A stretch of DNA of 64,000 bases from Microbacterium sp. KUDC0406. GTDB taxonomy: Bacteria > Actinomycetota > Actinomycetes > Actinomycetales > Microbacteriaceae. Shown here in pieces: positions 40,299-49,059 of this stretch. The translations under genes were made by a program, and so were the position numbers. Every line of letters starts with the position of its first letter. Positions within the stretch are counted from its first letter, which is position 1. The notes under the pieces were generated by a model. It saw only the letters and a list, made by a program, of their open reading frames with translations, made no database searches and had not been told where the DNA came from. The stretch spans positions 1-64,000 of the forward strand of contig NZ_CP091138.1 of NCBI RefSeq assembly GCF_021582875.1, in the 5' to 3' direction.

Positions 40299-40392
40299 TC
40301 GCTGAGCGGAGCGCCGGAGGAGCGCAGACGAAACAGGGTGACGTTCCTCGGCTGCCGTCGCATGTTTCGTCTCGCTGGCGCTCGCTCAACGA
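40299..40392. repeat. dispersed inverted repeat B upstream of the EamA gene
   Basis: Arms of about 30-35 nt: TCGCTGAGCGGAGCG ... CAGACGAAAC (40299-40334) and GTTTCGTCTCGCTGGCGCTCGCTCAACGA (its imperfect complement, 40364-40392). The same architecture recurs at 62673-62773. It lies between the aminopeptidase start and the EamA start. Confidence 0.75.
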
Positions 40393-40441
40393 ACAGGGCC
40401 GCATAGGGTGGTTCCTGACGGCGGCAAGAAGGGTGCACATC

Positions 40442-41305
40442 GTGTCCGGTATCGCCATCGCTCTGGCACTCGCCGCTGCTGTCGTGCACGCGGCGTGGAA
40501 CGTGATCGCGCACGACGTGAGCCGTGCCGGCGTCGCGTTCCTGTGGTGGGGCGCGGTGGCCAGCGCGGTGATCTGGGGCGGCGTGATCCCGTTCACCGGC
40601 GGCTTCGGCACGGACGACCTCGGCGGCATCGCGATGGGACTCGGGGTGTCGGGCGTGCTGCATGTCACCTACATGTCCGTGCTGCAGCGCGGCTACCGGG
40701 CCGGCAACCTCTCCACCGTGTACGCCACCGCGCGCGGCACCGGACCCTTCCTGTCGGTGGTCATCGCGATGCTGCTGCTGGGAGAGCGACCGAGTCCGAT
40801 CGCCCTGATCGGCGTCGTGCTGGTGATCACCGGTGTCGTCGCGATCGGGCTGGTCGACCGCGGTCGTTCGACGGAGCGGCGGGGCCTCGACCCGGCGATC
40901 GTGTTCGGGCTGCTCACCGGCGTCGCGATCGCCGGATACACGATATGGGACGCCTTCGCGCTGCGCACCTGGCGCCTCTCGCCGGTGGCGTTCATGGTCG
41001 GCGTCGCCATCGCGCAGATCCCGTTCTTCACGATCGGCGTCGGTCGCCGGTGGAGCGCGGTCGGTGCCCTCTGGCGCACGCAGTGGCGGCGCATCCTCGC
41101 CTTCGGCGTGCTGTCGCCGCTGGCCTACATCCTCGTGCTGCAGGCGATCACGATCGCCCCTGTCGCGCTGGTCGCCCCGCTGCGCGAGGTCAGCGTCGTG
41201 CTGGTCAGCCTGTTCGGCGTGTTCGTGCTGCACGAGAGCCGGCCGGGATGGCGCATCGCGGCGTCGGTCGTGGTCGTGGCGGGCGTGGCTCTGATCGCGG
41301 TCTGA
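40442..41305 (+). CDS. EamA/DMT-family transporter
   Basis: 287 residues with ten predicted helices in two EamA repeats. IAIALALAAAVVHAAWNVIAHDVSRAG opens the first. PFLSVVIAMLLLGERPSPIALIGVVLVITGVVAIGLV and LVAPLREVSVVLVSLFGVFVLHESRPGWRIAASVVVVAGV close the two repeats with the typical LGERPS/LHESRP glutamate. Such carriers export or import metabolites; the substrate is unknown. GTG at 40442 follows AGAAGG at a good distance; an in-frame GTG at 40433 is the alternative. Confidence 0.88.
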   Translation: MSGIAIALALAAAVVHAAWNVIAHDVSRAGVAFLWWGAVASAVIWGGVIPFTGGFGTDDLGGIAMGLGVSGVLHVTYMSVLQRGYRAGNLSTVYATARGTGPFLSVVIAMLLLGERPSPIALIGVVLVITGVVAIGLVDRGRSTERRGLDPAIVFGLLTGVAIAGYTIWDAFALRTWRLSPVAFMVGVAIAQIPFFTIGVGRRWSAVGALWRTQWRRILAFGVLSPLAYILVLQAITIAPVALVAPLREVSVVLVSLFGVFVLHESRPGWRIAASVVVVAGVALIAV

Positions 41306-41320
41306 CCGCGGCCGGACCGA

Positions 41321-41914
41321 TCACAGCGGACTGACCAGTGGCAGGAAGATCTCGTCGACGATCGCGGCGAGGTCCTCGTCCCGCGACGGGCGCAGCGTCA
41401 TGAGCATGTCGTGCCGGAGCAGATCGGTCGCGACCGTCTGCACGCGGGGCGTGAGGCGGGCCGGGTCGAGCTCACCGCGTGCGGCGGCGCGCTCGAAGAT
41501 CTCCGTCATGGTGGCGCTGACGCCCTCCCCGAACGCACGCCGCCTCAGATCGGCGAAGCTGTGCCCGGAGTCGGAGAAGTAGGCGCCGATGAACACGCTC
41601 ACGAGCGGGGCGATCTCACGACGTGCAGCGACGACCCTTCGCAGCATCTCGATCATGTCTCCGCGCAGGGATCCGGTGTCCGGAGCGGACGGACGGTCCT
41701 GTTGCAGCCCGAACGTGACGGCCGCCTCGACGAGAGCGATGCGATCGGGCCAGCGGCGGTAGACCACGGAGCGACTGGTGTCGGCGCGGTCGGCGACCGC
41801 GTCGATGGTGAAGTTGCCGTAGCCGCCCTGCAGGAGCTGATCCCATGCGGCCGTCAGGATGGCGTCTTCGAGTTCTCGGCCGCGCCTGCGGCGCACCCCG
41901 TCATCAAGATCCAT
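41321..41914 (-). CDS. TetR-family transcriptional regulator
   Basis: 197 residues. The N-terminal helix-turn-helix is clear: ILTAAWDQLLQGGYGNFTIDAVADRADTSRSVVYRRWPDR. The C-terminal ligand domain is of the TetR_C class seen with efflux pumps (MIEMLRRVVAARREIAPLVSVFIGAYF). It is divergent from an MFS pump with an inverted repeat between them, so it very probably represses that pump. Confidence 0.93.
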   Translation of the reverse strand: MDLDDGVRRRRGRELEDAILTAAWDQLLQGGYGNFTIDAVADRADTSRSVVYRRWPDRIALVEAAVTFGLQQDRPSAPDTGSLRGDMIEMLRRVVAARREIAPLVSVFIGAYFSDSGHSFADLRRRAFGEGVSATMTEIFERAAARGELDPARLTPRVQTVATDLLRHDMLMTLRPSRDEDLAAIVDEIFLPLVSPL

Positions 41915-41917
41915 TTG

Positions 41918-41956
41918 TGTATCTTATCGAAGGAGCGTATCGTGCTGTTAGATACA
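41918..41956. promoter_or_regulatory. TetR operator between divergent genes
   Basis: TGTATCT (41918-41924) and AGATACA (41950-41956) are exact complements around an AT-rich centre containing GGAGCGTATCGTGC. This lies 4 bp before the TetR start and 24 bp before the MFS start. The MFS start is preceded by CTTAAGGATCTCTC. Confidence 0.65.
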
Positions 41957-41979
41957 TTCCTGTCTCTTAAGGATCTCTC

Positions 41980-43401
41980 ATGACCGTACAGCCGGCTCCC
42001 GCGCTTCCGCGCCGAGCCATCGTCACCGCTCTCGTGCTCGTGGTCGGCGGTCTCGCCGTCATCTTCGACAGCACGATCATGAGCATCGCGCTCAAGACGC
42101 TGGCATCGGATCTCCAGGTGCCGGTGAGCACGATCCAGTGGGTCACGACCGCCTATCTGCTGGCGCTCGGCGTCGCGATCCCGGTCGTCGGGTGGGCGCA
42201 GGCGCGGTTCGGTGGGAAGCGTGTGTGGATGTTCGCGCTCACCGTCTTCCTGCTCGCATCCATCGCCTGCAGTCTCGCGTGGGATGCGTCGAGTCTCATC
42301 GCGTTCCGCGTGGTGCAGGGGCTCGGCGGCGGCCTCATGATGCCGTTGATGGCGACTCTCGCGATTCAGCAGGTCCCTCAGGGAGCCGGGCTCGGCAAGC
42401 TGATGGCTGCGGTGAGTCTGCCCGCGGCGCTGGGGCCCATTCTCGGACCCACCATCGGCGGCCTCATCCTGAACACGCTCGACTGGCGCTGGCTGTTCTG
42501 GGTCAATGTGCCGTTCTGCCTGATCGGCCTCGCGCTCGCGTGGCGCTTCATCCCGAAGGACGACCCGACCGGCAGGCCGGTGCTCGACTGGGTCGGTCTC
42601 GTGCTCGTCTCTCCTGCCCTCGTCGGGCTGCTCTACGGCCTGTCCAACGTCAGTCAGGACGGCGGTTTCGGCCGGGTCGACGTCTGGCTGCCCGCGACCG
42701 CGGGCGTCGTGCTGCTCGCCGCTTTCGTGACGACGCAGGTGCGGCGCCCGGCCACGGCGCTGGTCGACGTCGGACTGCTGGGCAGGCGCCCGGTGGCTTC
42801 GGCGTCCGCCGTGCTGTTCCTCTCCGGCGCGTCGCTGTACGGAGCTATGCTGCTGCTGCCGCTGTACTTCCAGATCGTGCGCGGCACGGATGCGCTCACC
42901 GCTGCCCTTCTGCTGATTCCGCAGGGCGTCGGTGCGCTGCTGAGCAGAACGATCGCCGGGCGCTTCACCGACACGATCGGCGCCCGTGTCGTGGCGATCG
43001 CCGGTTTCGTGCTGATGGGCGCGGCGACCGTGCCGTTCGCGTTCGCCGATGCGGGCACGAACGACTGGTGGCTCATGGCCGTCCTGCTCGTGCGCGGTTT
43101 CGGGATGGGGGCCGTCATGATCCCGGTGATGTCGGTGGCGTTCGTCGGCCTCGACCGCTCCGCCGTCCCGCACGCGAGCATCATCACGCGGCTGGCGCAA
43201 CAGCTCGGCGGCGCGTTCGGAACGGCGATCCTCGCGGTCATCCTCGAGGCGGCGACGGGCGGCGCGCAGAGCGTCGTGGACATCGTGCACGGCTTCGACG
43301 TCGCCTTCTGGTGGGCTGTCGGCTTCACCGTCGTCGCGATCGGCGTGTGCTTCGCGCTGCCGGCCAAGCAGAAGGTCGTCGTCGACCCCGCAGAGGTGTG
43401 A
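41980..43401 (+). CDS. MFS drug:H+ antiporter (EmrB/QacA, DHA2 family)
   Basis: 473 residues, 14 helices. Landmarks: VIFDSTIMSIALKTLASDL (motif D1), QWVTTAYLLALGVAIPVVGWAQARFGGKRVWM (motif A), GLGGGLMMPLMATLAI, and LGPILGPTIGGLILNTLDWRWLFWVNVPFCLIG (motif C). It exports cationic or amphipathic drugs in exchange for protons. It is controlled by the divergent TetR protein. Second DHA2 pump in the window; the other (22390-23768) appears frameshifted. Confidence 0.94.
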   Translation: MTVQPAPALPRRAIVTALVLVVGGLAVIFDSTIMSIALKTLASDLQVPVSTIQWVTTAYLLALGVAIPVVGWAQARFGGKRVWMFALTVFLLASIACSLAWDASSLIAFRVVQGLGGGLMMPLMATLAIQQVPQGAGLGKLMAAVSLPAALGPILGPTIGGLILNTLDWRWLFWVNVPFCLIGLALAWRFIPKDDPTGRPVLDWVGLVLVSPALVGLLYGLSNVSQDGGFGRVDVWLPATAGVVLLAAFVTTQVRRPATALVDVGLLGRRPVASASAVLFLSGASLYGAMLLLPLYFQIVRGTDALTAALLLIPQGVGALLSRTIAGRFTDTIGARVVAIAGFVLMGAATVPFAFADAGTNDWWLMAVLLVRGFGMGAVMIPVMSVAFVGLDRSAVPHASIITRLAQQLGGAFGTAILAVILEAATGGAQSVVDIVHGFDVAFWWAVGFTVVAIGVCFALPAKQKVVVDPAEV

Positions 43402-43580
43402 CGCCGCTCAGCCGGCTGCGGGGCGCAGGTACTGGCCGTCGGCCGCAGGCGCTCGACCATGGTCGGTCGAGGGAACCCTTGGTGAACGACGGGCGAACAG
43501 TGCCGAGATAGGTGCATCTGTGGGCATTTCGGGTGTCATTCTGGGTCGCGGATCCCGCCACACACACCCGAAAGGTCCTC

Positions 43581-44504
43581 ATGAAGCTCCGTGCTCTCCC
43601 CGCCCTGGTCGGCGCAGCAGCCCTCGCGCTCGGCCTCGCCGCGTGCTCCGGTTCGGCCGGCGCCACCGGTTCTTCTGAAGAGCCCACGGCCGAAGGTGGC
43701 TACGCCGTCGACGCGAGCACCCTCGTCTTCGGCGTCGTGCCCGACTCGGTCGACACCGAGACCAATTACCAGCCGCTGATGGACTACATCGCGAAGGAGA
43801 CCGGCAAGAAGGTGGAGTACCACGAGTCCACCGACTACGCCGCGCTCATCGAGGCCGCGATCGCCGGCAAGGTCGACGTCGCCTCCTTCTCGGGCTTCAC
43901 CTACATCACAGCCACCAACAACGGCGCCGAGCTGACCCCGATCTCGTCGATCGTCACCAAGGAGGGCCAGGAGCCGGGCTACTACTCGCAGGCGATCGTG
44001 CCCAAGGGCTCGTCCGTCAAGAGCCTCGCCGACTTCACGGGCAGGAAGGTCTGCTTCGTCGACCCGTCGTCGACCTCGGGATACCTGTTCCCGTCGTACA
44101 ACCTGCTCGAGGCCGGCATCGACCCCGAGAAGGACATCACCCCGGTCTTCGCCGGCAAGCACGATGTCAGCGTCACCAAGGTCGGCGAGGGCAAGGAGTG
44201 CGAGGCGGGCTTCGCGGAGGACAGCGAGGTGGCGAAGTCGGACAAGGTCACGAAGATCGCCGAGACGATGGTCCCCGGCGCACCGCTGGTCTACGCCGAC
44301 GCGCTTCCGGACGACGTCAAGAAGAAGCTCACCGACGCCCTCTCAGAGGTCACGATCGACGACATCATCGCGGCCGGCGTCTCCAGCGCCGACTCGGACG
44401 CCTTCCGCGCGACCTTCTACGCCACCAAGCCCGTCGATGACAAGTACTACGACGTCATCCGCGACATCTGCAAGAAGACGAACGCGACCCAGTGCCAGGG
44501 CTGA
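43581..44504 (+). CDS. phnD: phosphonate-type ABC transporter substrate-binding lipoprotein
   Basis: 307 residues. The signal peptide MKLRALPALVGAAALALGLAAC ends in a lipobox LAAC (Cys at about 22), so it is anchored outside the cell. LVFGVVPDSVDTETNYQPLMDYIAKETGKKVEYHESTDYAALIEAAIAGKVDVASFSGFTYI is the PhnD/PtxB-type core, and VCFVDPSSTSGYLFPSYNLLEAGIDP the phosphate-loop half. Specificity among phosphate, phosphite and phosphonates is not decided by sequence, but the downstream genes are phosphonate-catabolism types. Confidence 0.92.
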   Translation: MKLRALPALVGAAALALGLAACSGSAGATGSSEEPTAEGGYAVDASTLVFGVVPDSVDTETNYQPLMDYIAKETGKKVEYHESTDYAALIEAAIAGKVDVASFSGFTYITATNNGAELTPISSIVTKEGQEPGYYSQAIVPKGSSVKSLADFTGRKVCFVDPSSTSGYLFPSYNLLEAGIDPEKDITPVFAGKHDVSVTKVGEGKECEAGFAEDSEVAKSDKVTKIAETMVPGAPLVYADALPDDVKKKLTDALSEVTIDDIIAAGVSSADSDAFRATFYATKPVDDKYYDVIRDICKKTNATQCQG

Positions 44505-44519
44505 CGCCCGGACCAACTT

Positions 44520-44596
44520 CCCGGGTTCGGGGCGCATCCCCGCCATCGGGGCGGTGCAGGTCCGCCCCGAACGCGAGAATCCGCCCCAAACCCGGG
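44520..44596 (+). repeat. intercistronic inverted repeat between phnD and phnC
   Basis: CCCGGGTTCGGGGCG (44520-44534) pairs with CGCCCCAAACCCGGG (44582-44596), with inner complementary blocks (CCCCGCC / GGGGCGG). It begins 16 nt after phnD and ends 27 nt before phnC. A partial terminator or an RNA-stabilising hairpin that raises the level of the binding protein over the membrane components fits the position. Confidence 0.65.
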
Positions 44597-44622
44597 GGTG
44601 AGAAGTGGGAGAGAGGAACGAC

Positions 44623-45444
44623 ATGACTGCGACGACGACCGACCAGGTCATCCGCATCGAGGCGCTCACGAAGCGCTTCGATGAGACCACGGCACTGGCA
44701 GACGTCGACCTCAGCGTCGGCCGCGGCGAGATCGTCGTGCTGCTCGGCCTCTCGGGGTCCGGCAAGTCCACCCTGCTGCGCCATCTCGACGCGCTCGAGC
44801 TTCCGACCTCCGGCCGCGTGAACGTGCTCGGCCAGGACGTGACCCGCCTGCGCGGACGAGCCCTGCGCCGGCTGCGCAGCCGGGTCGGCTTCATCTTCCA
44901 GCAGTTCGAGCTGGTGGGGTCGCTCACGGTGCTCGAGAACGTGCTGACCGGGTCGCTCGCCGGCCTCCGCGGCCCGCGACTCGGCCTGTTCAGCTACTCG
45001 CGCGCCCACCGGCAGCGCGCCCTCGGCCATCTCGAGCGAGTCGGCCTCCTCGACCGCGCATACCAGCGCGCCGACACGCTCTCCGGCGGCCAGCAGCAGC
45101 GCGTCGCGATCGCCCGCGCCCTCATGCAGAACCCCGAAGTGCTGCTCGCCGACGAACCGGTCGCCTCGCTCGACCCCGAGTCGAGCTCGCAGGTCATGGC
45201 ACTCATCCGCGAGATCGCCGCCGAGGACGGGCTCACCGTGCTGTGCAGCCTGCACCAGGTCGACCTCGCGATCGACTGGGCGGATCGCATCGTCGGCCTG
45301 AGGCACGGCGAGGTCGTGCTCGACACCACGACAGACGATCTGGACAAGGCCCAGGTCATGGAGATCTACGGTCGCGTCGCCACCACCACCGCAGAGATCA
45401 ACGCGCTGGAGGCCGAGCTGCTCGCCGCGGAGCCGGTGGCATGA
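44623..45444 (+). CDS. phnC: phosphonate-type ABC transporter ATPase
   Basis: 273 residues. Walker A GLSGSGKSTLLRHLDAL, Q-loop FIFQQFELVGSLTVLENVLTGSL, signature LSGGQQQRVAIARALMQNPEVLLADEPVASLDPESS and the switch His in CSLHQVDLAIDWADRI are complete. The insert GLRGPRLGLFSYSRAHRQRALGHLERVGLLDRAYQRAD is typical of PhnC. ATG at 44623 follows GAGAGG. Its stop overlaps the phnE start by ATGA. Confidence 0.95.
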   Translation: MTATTTDQVIRIEALTKRFDETTALADVDLSVGRGEIVVLLGLSGSGKSTLLRHLDALELPTSGRVNVLGQDVTRLRGRALRRLRSRVGFIFQQFELVGSLTVLENVLTGSLAGLRGPRLGLFSYSRAHRQRALGHLERVGLLDRAYQRADTLSGGQQQRVAIARALMQNPEVLLADEPVASLDPESSSQVMALIREIAAEDGLTVLCSLHQVDLAIDWADRIVGLRHGEVVLDTTTDDLDKAQVMEIYGRVATTTAEINALEAELLAAEPVA

Positions 45445-47216
45445 CGTCCCTCATCGAGCGGCCGCAGGGTCCTTCGACCGGCTCAGGGACCCAGGCGCCG
45501 CCGGCCGACATCGACGCCCGGGCTCCGCGCCGCCGCATCAGTCCCGAGCGCATCTCCGCCGCGGGCACGCTCGTCGTCATCGCCGCCCTGGCCGTGGCAT
45601 CCCTCGCCGATCTGAACATCTCCTTCGCGGGGCTGTTCGACAGCTGGGGGAACGCGCAGAACTTCTTCGCGCGGGTCGGCGGCCTGACCTTCCCGCCCGC
45701 CGAAGAGCTGCTCCAGCTCACCGTTCTGACCGTCGGGCTCGTGCTCACCGGCACCGTGCTCGCGGCAGCGCTCTCGGTGCCGATCGCCTGCTTGGCGGCA
45801 TCCAACACCACCCCGAACGCCGTTGCGCGCGCGATCGCCCGGTTCATCGGCGTGTTCACGCGCGCGCTGCCCGACGTCGTGCTGGCCATGGTGTTCGTGC
45901 TGATGTTCTCACTCGGCACGCTGCCCGGCATCCTCGCGATCGGCATCCATTCGATCGGCATGATCTCGAAGATGTTCGCCGATGCGATCGAGCAGATCGA
46001 CGAGGGTCCGCGGCTCGCGATCCGCGCCGCCGGCGGAACCCGGATGCAGGAGTTCTTCTCGGGCGTGCTGCCGCAGGTGCTTCCCAGCTGGGTCGCCACC
46101 GTGTTGCACCGCAACGACATCAACCTGCGCGGCTCCGTCGTGCTCGGCTACGTCGGCGTCGCCGGCCTCGGCCTCGAGATGTCGCACGCCTTCAAGTCGC
46201 TGAACTACGGTCTCGGACTCGGCATCGCCCTGGTGATCTTCCTGCTCTGCGTCGTGATGGAGGTCGTCTCCAGCGCCGTGCGCGTGGCGATGCTCGGCGA
46301 GAAGGATGCCGGGAAGGGTGTGTTCGTGCGGCTGTTCACGGCCCTTCGATCCCCACGCGCCGCTCAGGGACCGGGGAACAATGACGGGTCGCTGAGCCTG
46401 TCGAAGCGCCGCCGGTTCGCCTCCGTCGACGCCGCGATGCGCCGCCCCTGGACCGCGGCGAGGGTCCGCAACGTCTCGGGCGGGCTCGTCGCGATCGCCG
46501 TCGTGATCGCCGGCGTCGCCGTGAGCGACATCGTCTGGAGCGATCTGCTCACGTTCTGGGTGAAGATCCCCGAGGTCGCCGCGCAATTCTGGCCGCCGGA
46601 CTTCGGCAACTACGGCTTCCCGGTGATCGCCGGCGCCATGCTCGACACCGTGAAGATCGCGCTCGCCGCGTGCCTGATCACCCTCGTGCTCTCGCTCGGC
46701 ATCGGCTCGCTCGCGGCGCGCAACGTCGCACCGAACGCGGGGGTGCGCGGAGGGTTTCGACTGCTGCTGGTCGTCATCCGCGGCATCCCCGAGCTGATCC
46801 TGGCGATCGTGCTGATCGTGATCACCGGCCTCGGCGCCCAGGCGGGCACCATCGCCCTCGCCTTCGGCGGCATCGGCCTGCTCGGCAAGCTGATCGCCGA
46901 CTCGTTCGAGGAGGTGCCCCGCGGACCGGAACGCGCGATGACCGCAGCCGGCGCCACCCGCCTGCAGCGCTACGCCGCCGCGACCCTGCCGCAGGGATCC
47001 CGCGCACTGATCGGCCACACCTTCTATCTGCTCGACACGAACATCCGGGCGGCGACGCTGCTCGGGATCGTCGGCGGTGGCGGGGTCGGCTACTACCTGC
47101 TCAATGCGGGACAGGGCTCGAACTACCCGCTGGTGACGAGCATCGTGCTGATGATCCTGGTGACTGTGCTGATCGTCGAGGGCATCGCGATGTGGATGAG
47201 GAAGGTGTTCCGATGA
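45441..47216 (+). CDS. phnE: fused double PhnE permease of phosphonate-type ABC transporter
   Basis: 591 residues holding two PhnE permeases in one chain. The first half has FIGVFTRALPDVVLAMVFVLMFSLGTLPGILAIGIHSIGMISKMFADAIEQIDEGP; the second has LLLVVIRGIPELILAIVLIVITGLGAQAGTIALAFGGIGLLGKLIADSFEEVPRGPERA, each with the EAA loop. The linker and the N-terminus contain dispersed repeat A (GPSTGSGTQ; SLSLSKRRR). Many systems encode the two halves as separate genes or use one as a homodimer. The start is at the ATGA overlap with phnC. Confidence 0.93.
   Translation: MTSLIERPQGPSTGSGTQAPPADIDARAPRRRISPERISAAGTLVVIAALAVASLADLNISFAGLFDSWGNAQNFFARVGGLTFPPAEELLQLTVLTVGLVLTGTVLAAALSVPIACLAASNTTPNAVARAIARFIGVFTRALPDVVLAMVFVLMFSLGTLPGILAIGIHSIGMISKMFADAIEQIDEGPRLAIRAAGGTRMQEFFSGVLPQVLPSWVATVLHRNDINLRGSVVLGYVGVAGLGLEMSHAFKSLNYGLGLGIALVIFLLCVVMEVVSSAVRVAMLGEKDAGKGVFVRLFTALRSPRAAQGPGNNDGSLSLSKRRRFASVDAAMRRPWTAARVRNVSGGLVAIAVVIAGVAVSDIVWSDLLTFWVKIPEVAAQFWPPDFGNYGFPVIAGAMLDTVKIALAACLITLVLSLGIGSLAARNVAPNAGVRGGFRLLLVVIRGIPELILAIVLIVITGLGAQAGTIALAFGGIGLLGKLIADSFEEVPRGPERAMTAAGATRLQRYAAATLPQGSRALIGHTFYLLDTNIRAATLLGIVGGGGVGYYLLNAGQGSNYPLVTSIVLMILVTVLIVEGIAMWMRKVFR
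45467..45491. repeat. dispersed repeat A in the PhnE N-terminus
   Basis: The reverse-orientation copy of the repeat (complement of GGGTCCCTGAGCCGGTCGAA) encodes QGPSTGSGTQ at residues 9-18 of PhnE without shifting frame. Confidence 0.75.
46340..46410. repeat. pair of dispersed repeats A in inverted orientation in the PhnE linker
   Basis: A degenerate reverse copy (CCCTTCGAT ... GCTCAGGGACC, 46343-46375) faces a forward copy (GGGTCGCTGAGCCTGTCGAA, 46386-46405). Together they encode the linker RSPRAAQGPGNNDGSLSLSK between the two permease halves. Confidence 0.65.
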
Positions 47217-48358
47217 GCCGGGCAGACGTCGTCATCGTCGGATCGGGGATCGTCGGGCTGGGTGCCGCCTACGCGGCGGCGCGCCGAGGCCTGAGCGTCG
47301 CCGTCGTCGATCGCACCGCGAGTCCCGTGGGCGCCACCGTCCGCAACTTCGGACACCTCTGCATAGGTGCGCAGGCCGGCGAGGCCCGCCGCTACGGAGA
47401 CGTCTCCAGAGAACTCTGGCTGCGCCTCGCACAGGACGCCGGGTTCTGGCTGCGCGAGTCGGGAACACTGGTGGCCGCCCGTCACGACGACGAGCTCGCG
47501 GTTCTCGAGCGGGCGGCGCTGGACGGCGGCATCCGGATGCTGGATGCCGCGGAGCTTCGCGGCCGCGCGCCGCTCCGCCGGGGCGACCTCGTCGGTGGTG
47601 CCCACATCGAGGCCGACCTGCAGACGAACCCGCGTGAGGCCGCCGACGCCATCATCCGGCACCTCGAGGAGCTCGGCGTGGACCTCCGGTTCCGCACCGC
47701 GGTCACCGCCGTGGAGACCGGCCGGGTGCACACCACCCGCGGTCCGATCGACGCCGGCCAGGTGGTGGTCGCCGTGAACCACGACCTCGACCAGCTGCTC
47801 CCGGGAATCGCCGCGGCATCCGGCATCCGGCGCTGCGCGCTCGACATGATGCGCGTCGCCGCTGATCTGCCCGCTCCGCTCACGGCGCCGCTGCTCACCG
47901 GCTGGTCTCTTGTGCGCTACGGCCGCTTCGGCGCTCTGCCGGCGACTGCGGTGCTGCGTGATCGCCTTCACGCGGAGCGCCCCGACCTTGCCGCACTCGA
48001 CCTCAACCAGATGTACACGCAGCTGCCGGACGGGTCGCTGCTGGTCGGCGACTCGCACGTGAAGGACGTACAGCCGGCGCCGTTCCAGTCCGAGGGCGTC
48101 TTCGAGGTGTTCCTCGACGAGGCGCGGGCGCTGTTCGCCACCGATCGCTTCCGCGTGCTCGAGCGCTGGCAGGGCGTGTACGCATCCGGCCCTGCGGAGT
48201 TCCACCGCGAACACGTGGATGACGGAGTGCTCGCCATCGCGGCGACCACCGGCATCGGCATGACCTGCGGTCTCGGACTCGCCGAGAACGCCCTTGCAGA
48301 GACGCTCGGGTGGACGTCATCGTCCGCCCCCGAACCCGCCCAGGAGGCACTCGCATGA
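47213..48358 (+). CDS. FAD-dependent oxidoreductase of phosphonate-catabolism type (TIGR03364-like)
   Basis: 381 residues, DAO fold. VVIVGSGIVGLGAAYAAARRGLSVAVVDR is the FAD site; TVRNFGHLCIGAQAGEAR and EADLQTNPREAADAIIRHLEE are characteristic. The C-terminal part has RWQGVYASG and AATTGIGMTCGLGLAENA. I recognise it as the family regularly found with phosphonate transport and phosphonatase-like genes, perhaps acting on an aminophosphonate. It overlaps phnE and the hydrolase by ATGA. The substrate is unproven. Confidence 0.85.
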   Translation: MSRADVVIVGSGIVGLGAAYAAARRGLSVAVVDRTASPVGATVRNFGHLCIGAQAGEARRYGDVSRELWLRLAQDAGFWLRESGTLVAARHDDELAVLERAALDGGIRMLDAAELRGRAPLRRGDLVGGAHIEADLQTNPREAADAIIRHLEELGVDLRFRTAVTAVETGRVHTTRGPIDAGQVVVAVNHDLDQLLPGIAAASGIRRCALDMMRVAADLPAPLTAPLLTGWSLVRYGRFGALPATAVLRDRLHAERPDLAALDLNQMYTQLPDGSLLVGDSHVKDVQPAPFQSEGVFEVFLDEARALFATDRFRVLERWQGVYASGPAEFHREHVDDGVLAIAATTGIGMTCGLGLAENALAETLGWTSSSAPEPAQEALA

Positions 48359-49059
48359 TCCCCGTCCAACTCGTCGTCCTCGACATGGCAGGCACAACGG
48401 TGCTCGATGGCGGCGTCGTGGAGCAGGCCTTCCAGCGGGCGGCTCAGCTCACCGGCGTCGCCGAGCGGATGCCGTGGGACGATGCCCTCGCCTATGTGCG
48501 CGAGACCATGGGGCAGTCCAAGATCGATGTGTTCACGCATCTTGCGGGCGGAGACCGGTCGGAGGCCGAGCGGGCGACCGCGGCATTCGAGAGCGCCTAC
48601 GAAGAGATCATCGCGGAACAGGGCATCACCGAGATCCCCGGTGCGCGCGCGGCGATCGAGTCGCTGAAGGACGCCGGCCTGCGGGTCGCGCTCACCACGG
48701 GCTTCGCCCCGGTGACCCGCGACGCGATCATCGCCGCGCTCGGCTGGGGAGATCTCGTCGACATCGCGCTGTCGCCCGCGGACGCCGGACGGGGGCGTCC
48801 GGCGCCCGACCTCGTGCTCACCGCCCTGCTGCGCACCGGGGCGGCGGATGTGCGCGCCGTCGCCGTCGCGGGAGACACCGCCAGCGACATCCGTTCCGGC
48901 CGCAGTGCGGGCGCCGGGTTCGTCGTCGGTGTGCTGACCGGTGCGCACGACCGCGCCGCCCTGACGGATGCCGGCGCGGATGCCGTGCTGGCGAGCATCG
49001 CCGACCTGCAGCCGGCGCTCGTCGCGCAGAGCCTGCCGCCGCTCGCGGCTGCCGTCTGA
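48355..49059 (+). CDS. phosphonatase-like HAD hydrolase (TIGR03351-like)
   Basis: 234 residues, HAD fold. VVLDMAGTTVLDGGVVEQAFQ holds the DxxGT nucleophile motif, ALTTGFAPVTRD motif II, and VAVAGDTASDIRSGRSAGAGFVVGVLTG motif IV. The DMAGTTV start is that of phosphonoacetaldehyde hydrolases, but the catalytic Schiff-base Lys of true PhnX is not evident in the cap (ETMGQSKIDVFTHL). So it probably cleaves a phosphate or related bond in the same pathway. Coupled to the upstream oxidoreductase. Confidence 0.87.
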   Translation: MIPVQLVVLDMAGTTVLDGGVVEQAFQRAAQLTGVAERMPWDDALAYVRETMGQSKIDVFTHLAGGDRSEAERATAAFESAYEEIIAEQGITEIPGARAAIESLKDAGLRVALTTGFAPVTRDAIIAALGWGDLVDIALSPADAGRGRPAPDLVLTALLRTGAADVRAVAVAGDTASDIRSGRSAGAGFVVGVLTGAHDRAALTDAGADAVLASIADLQPALVAQSLPPLAAAV

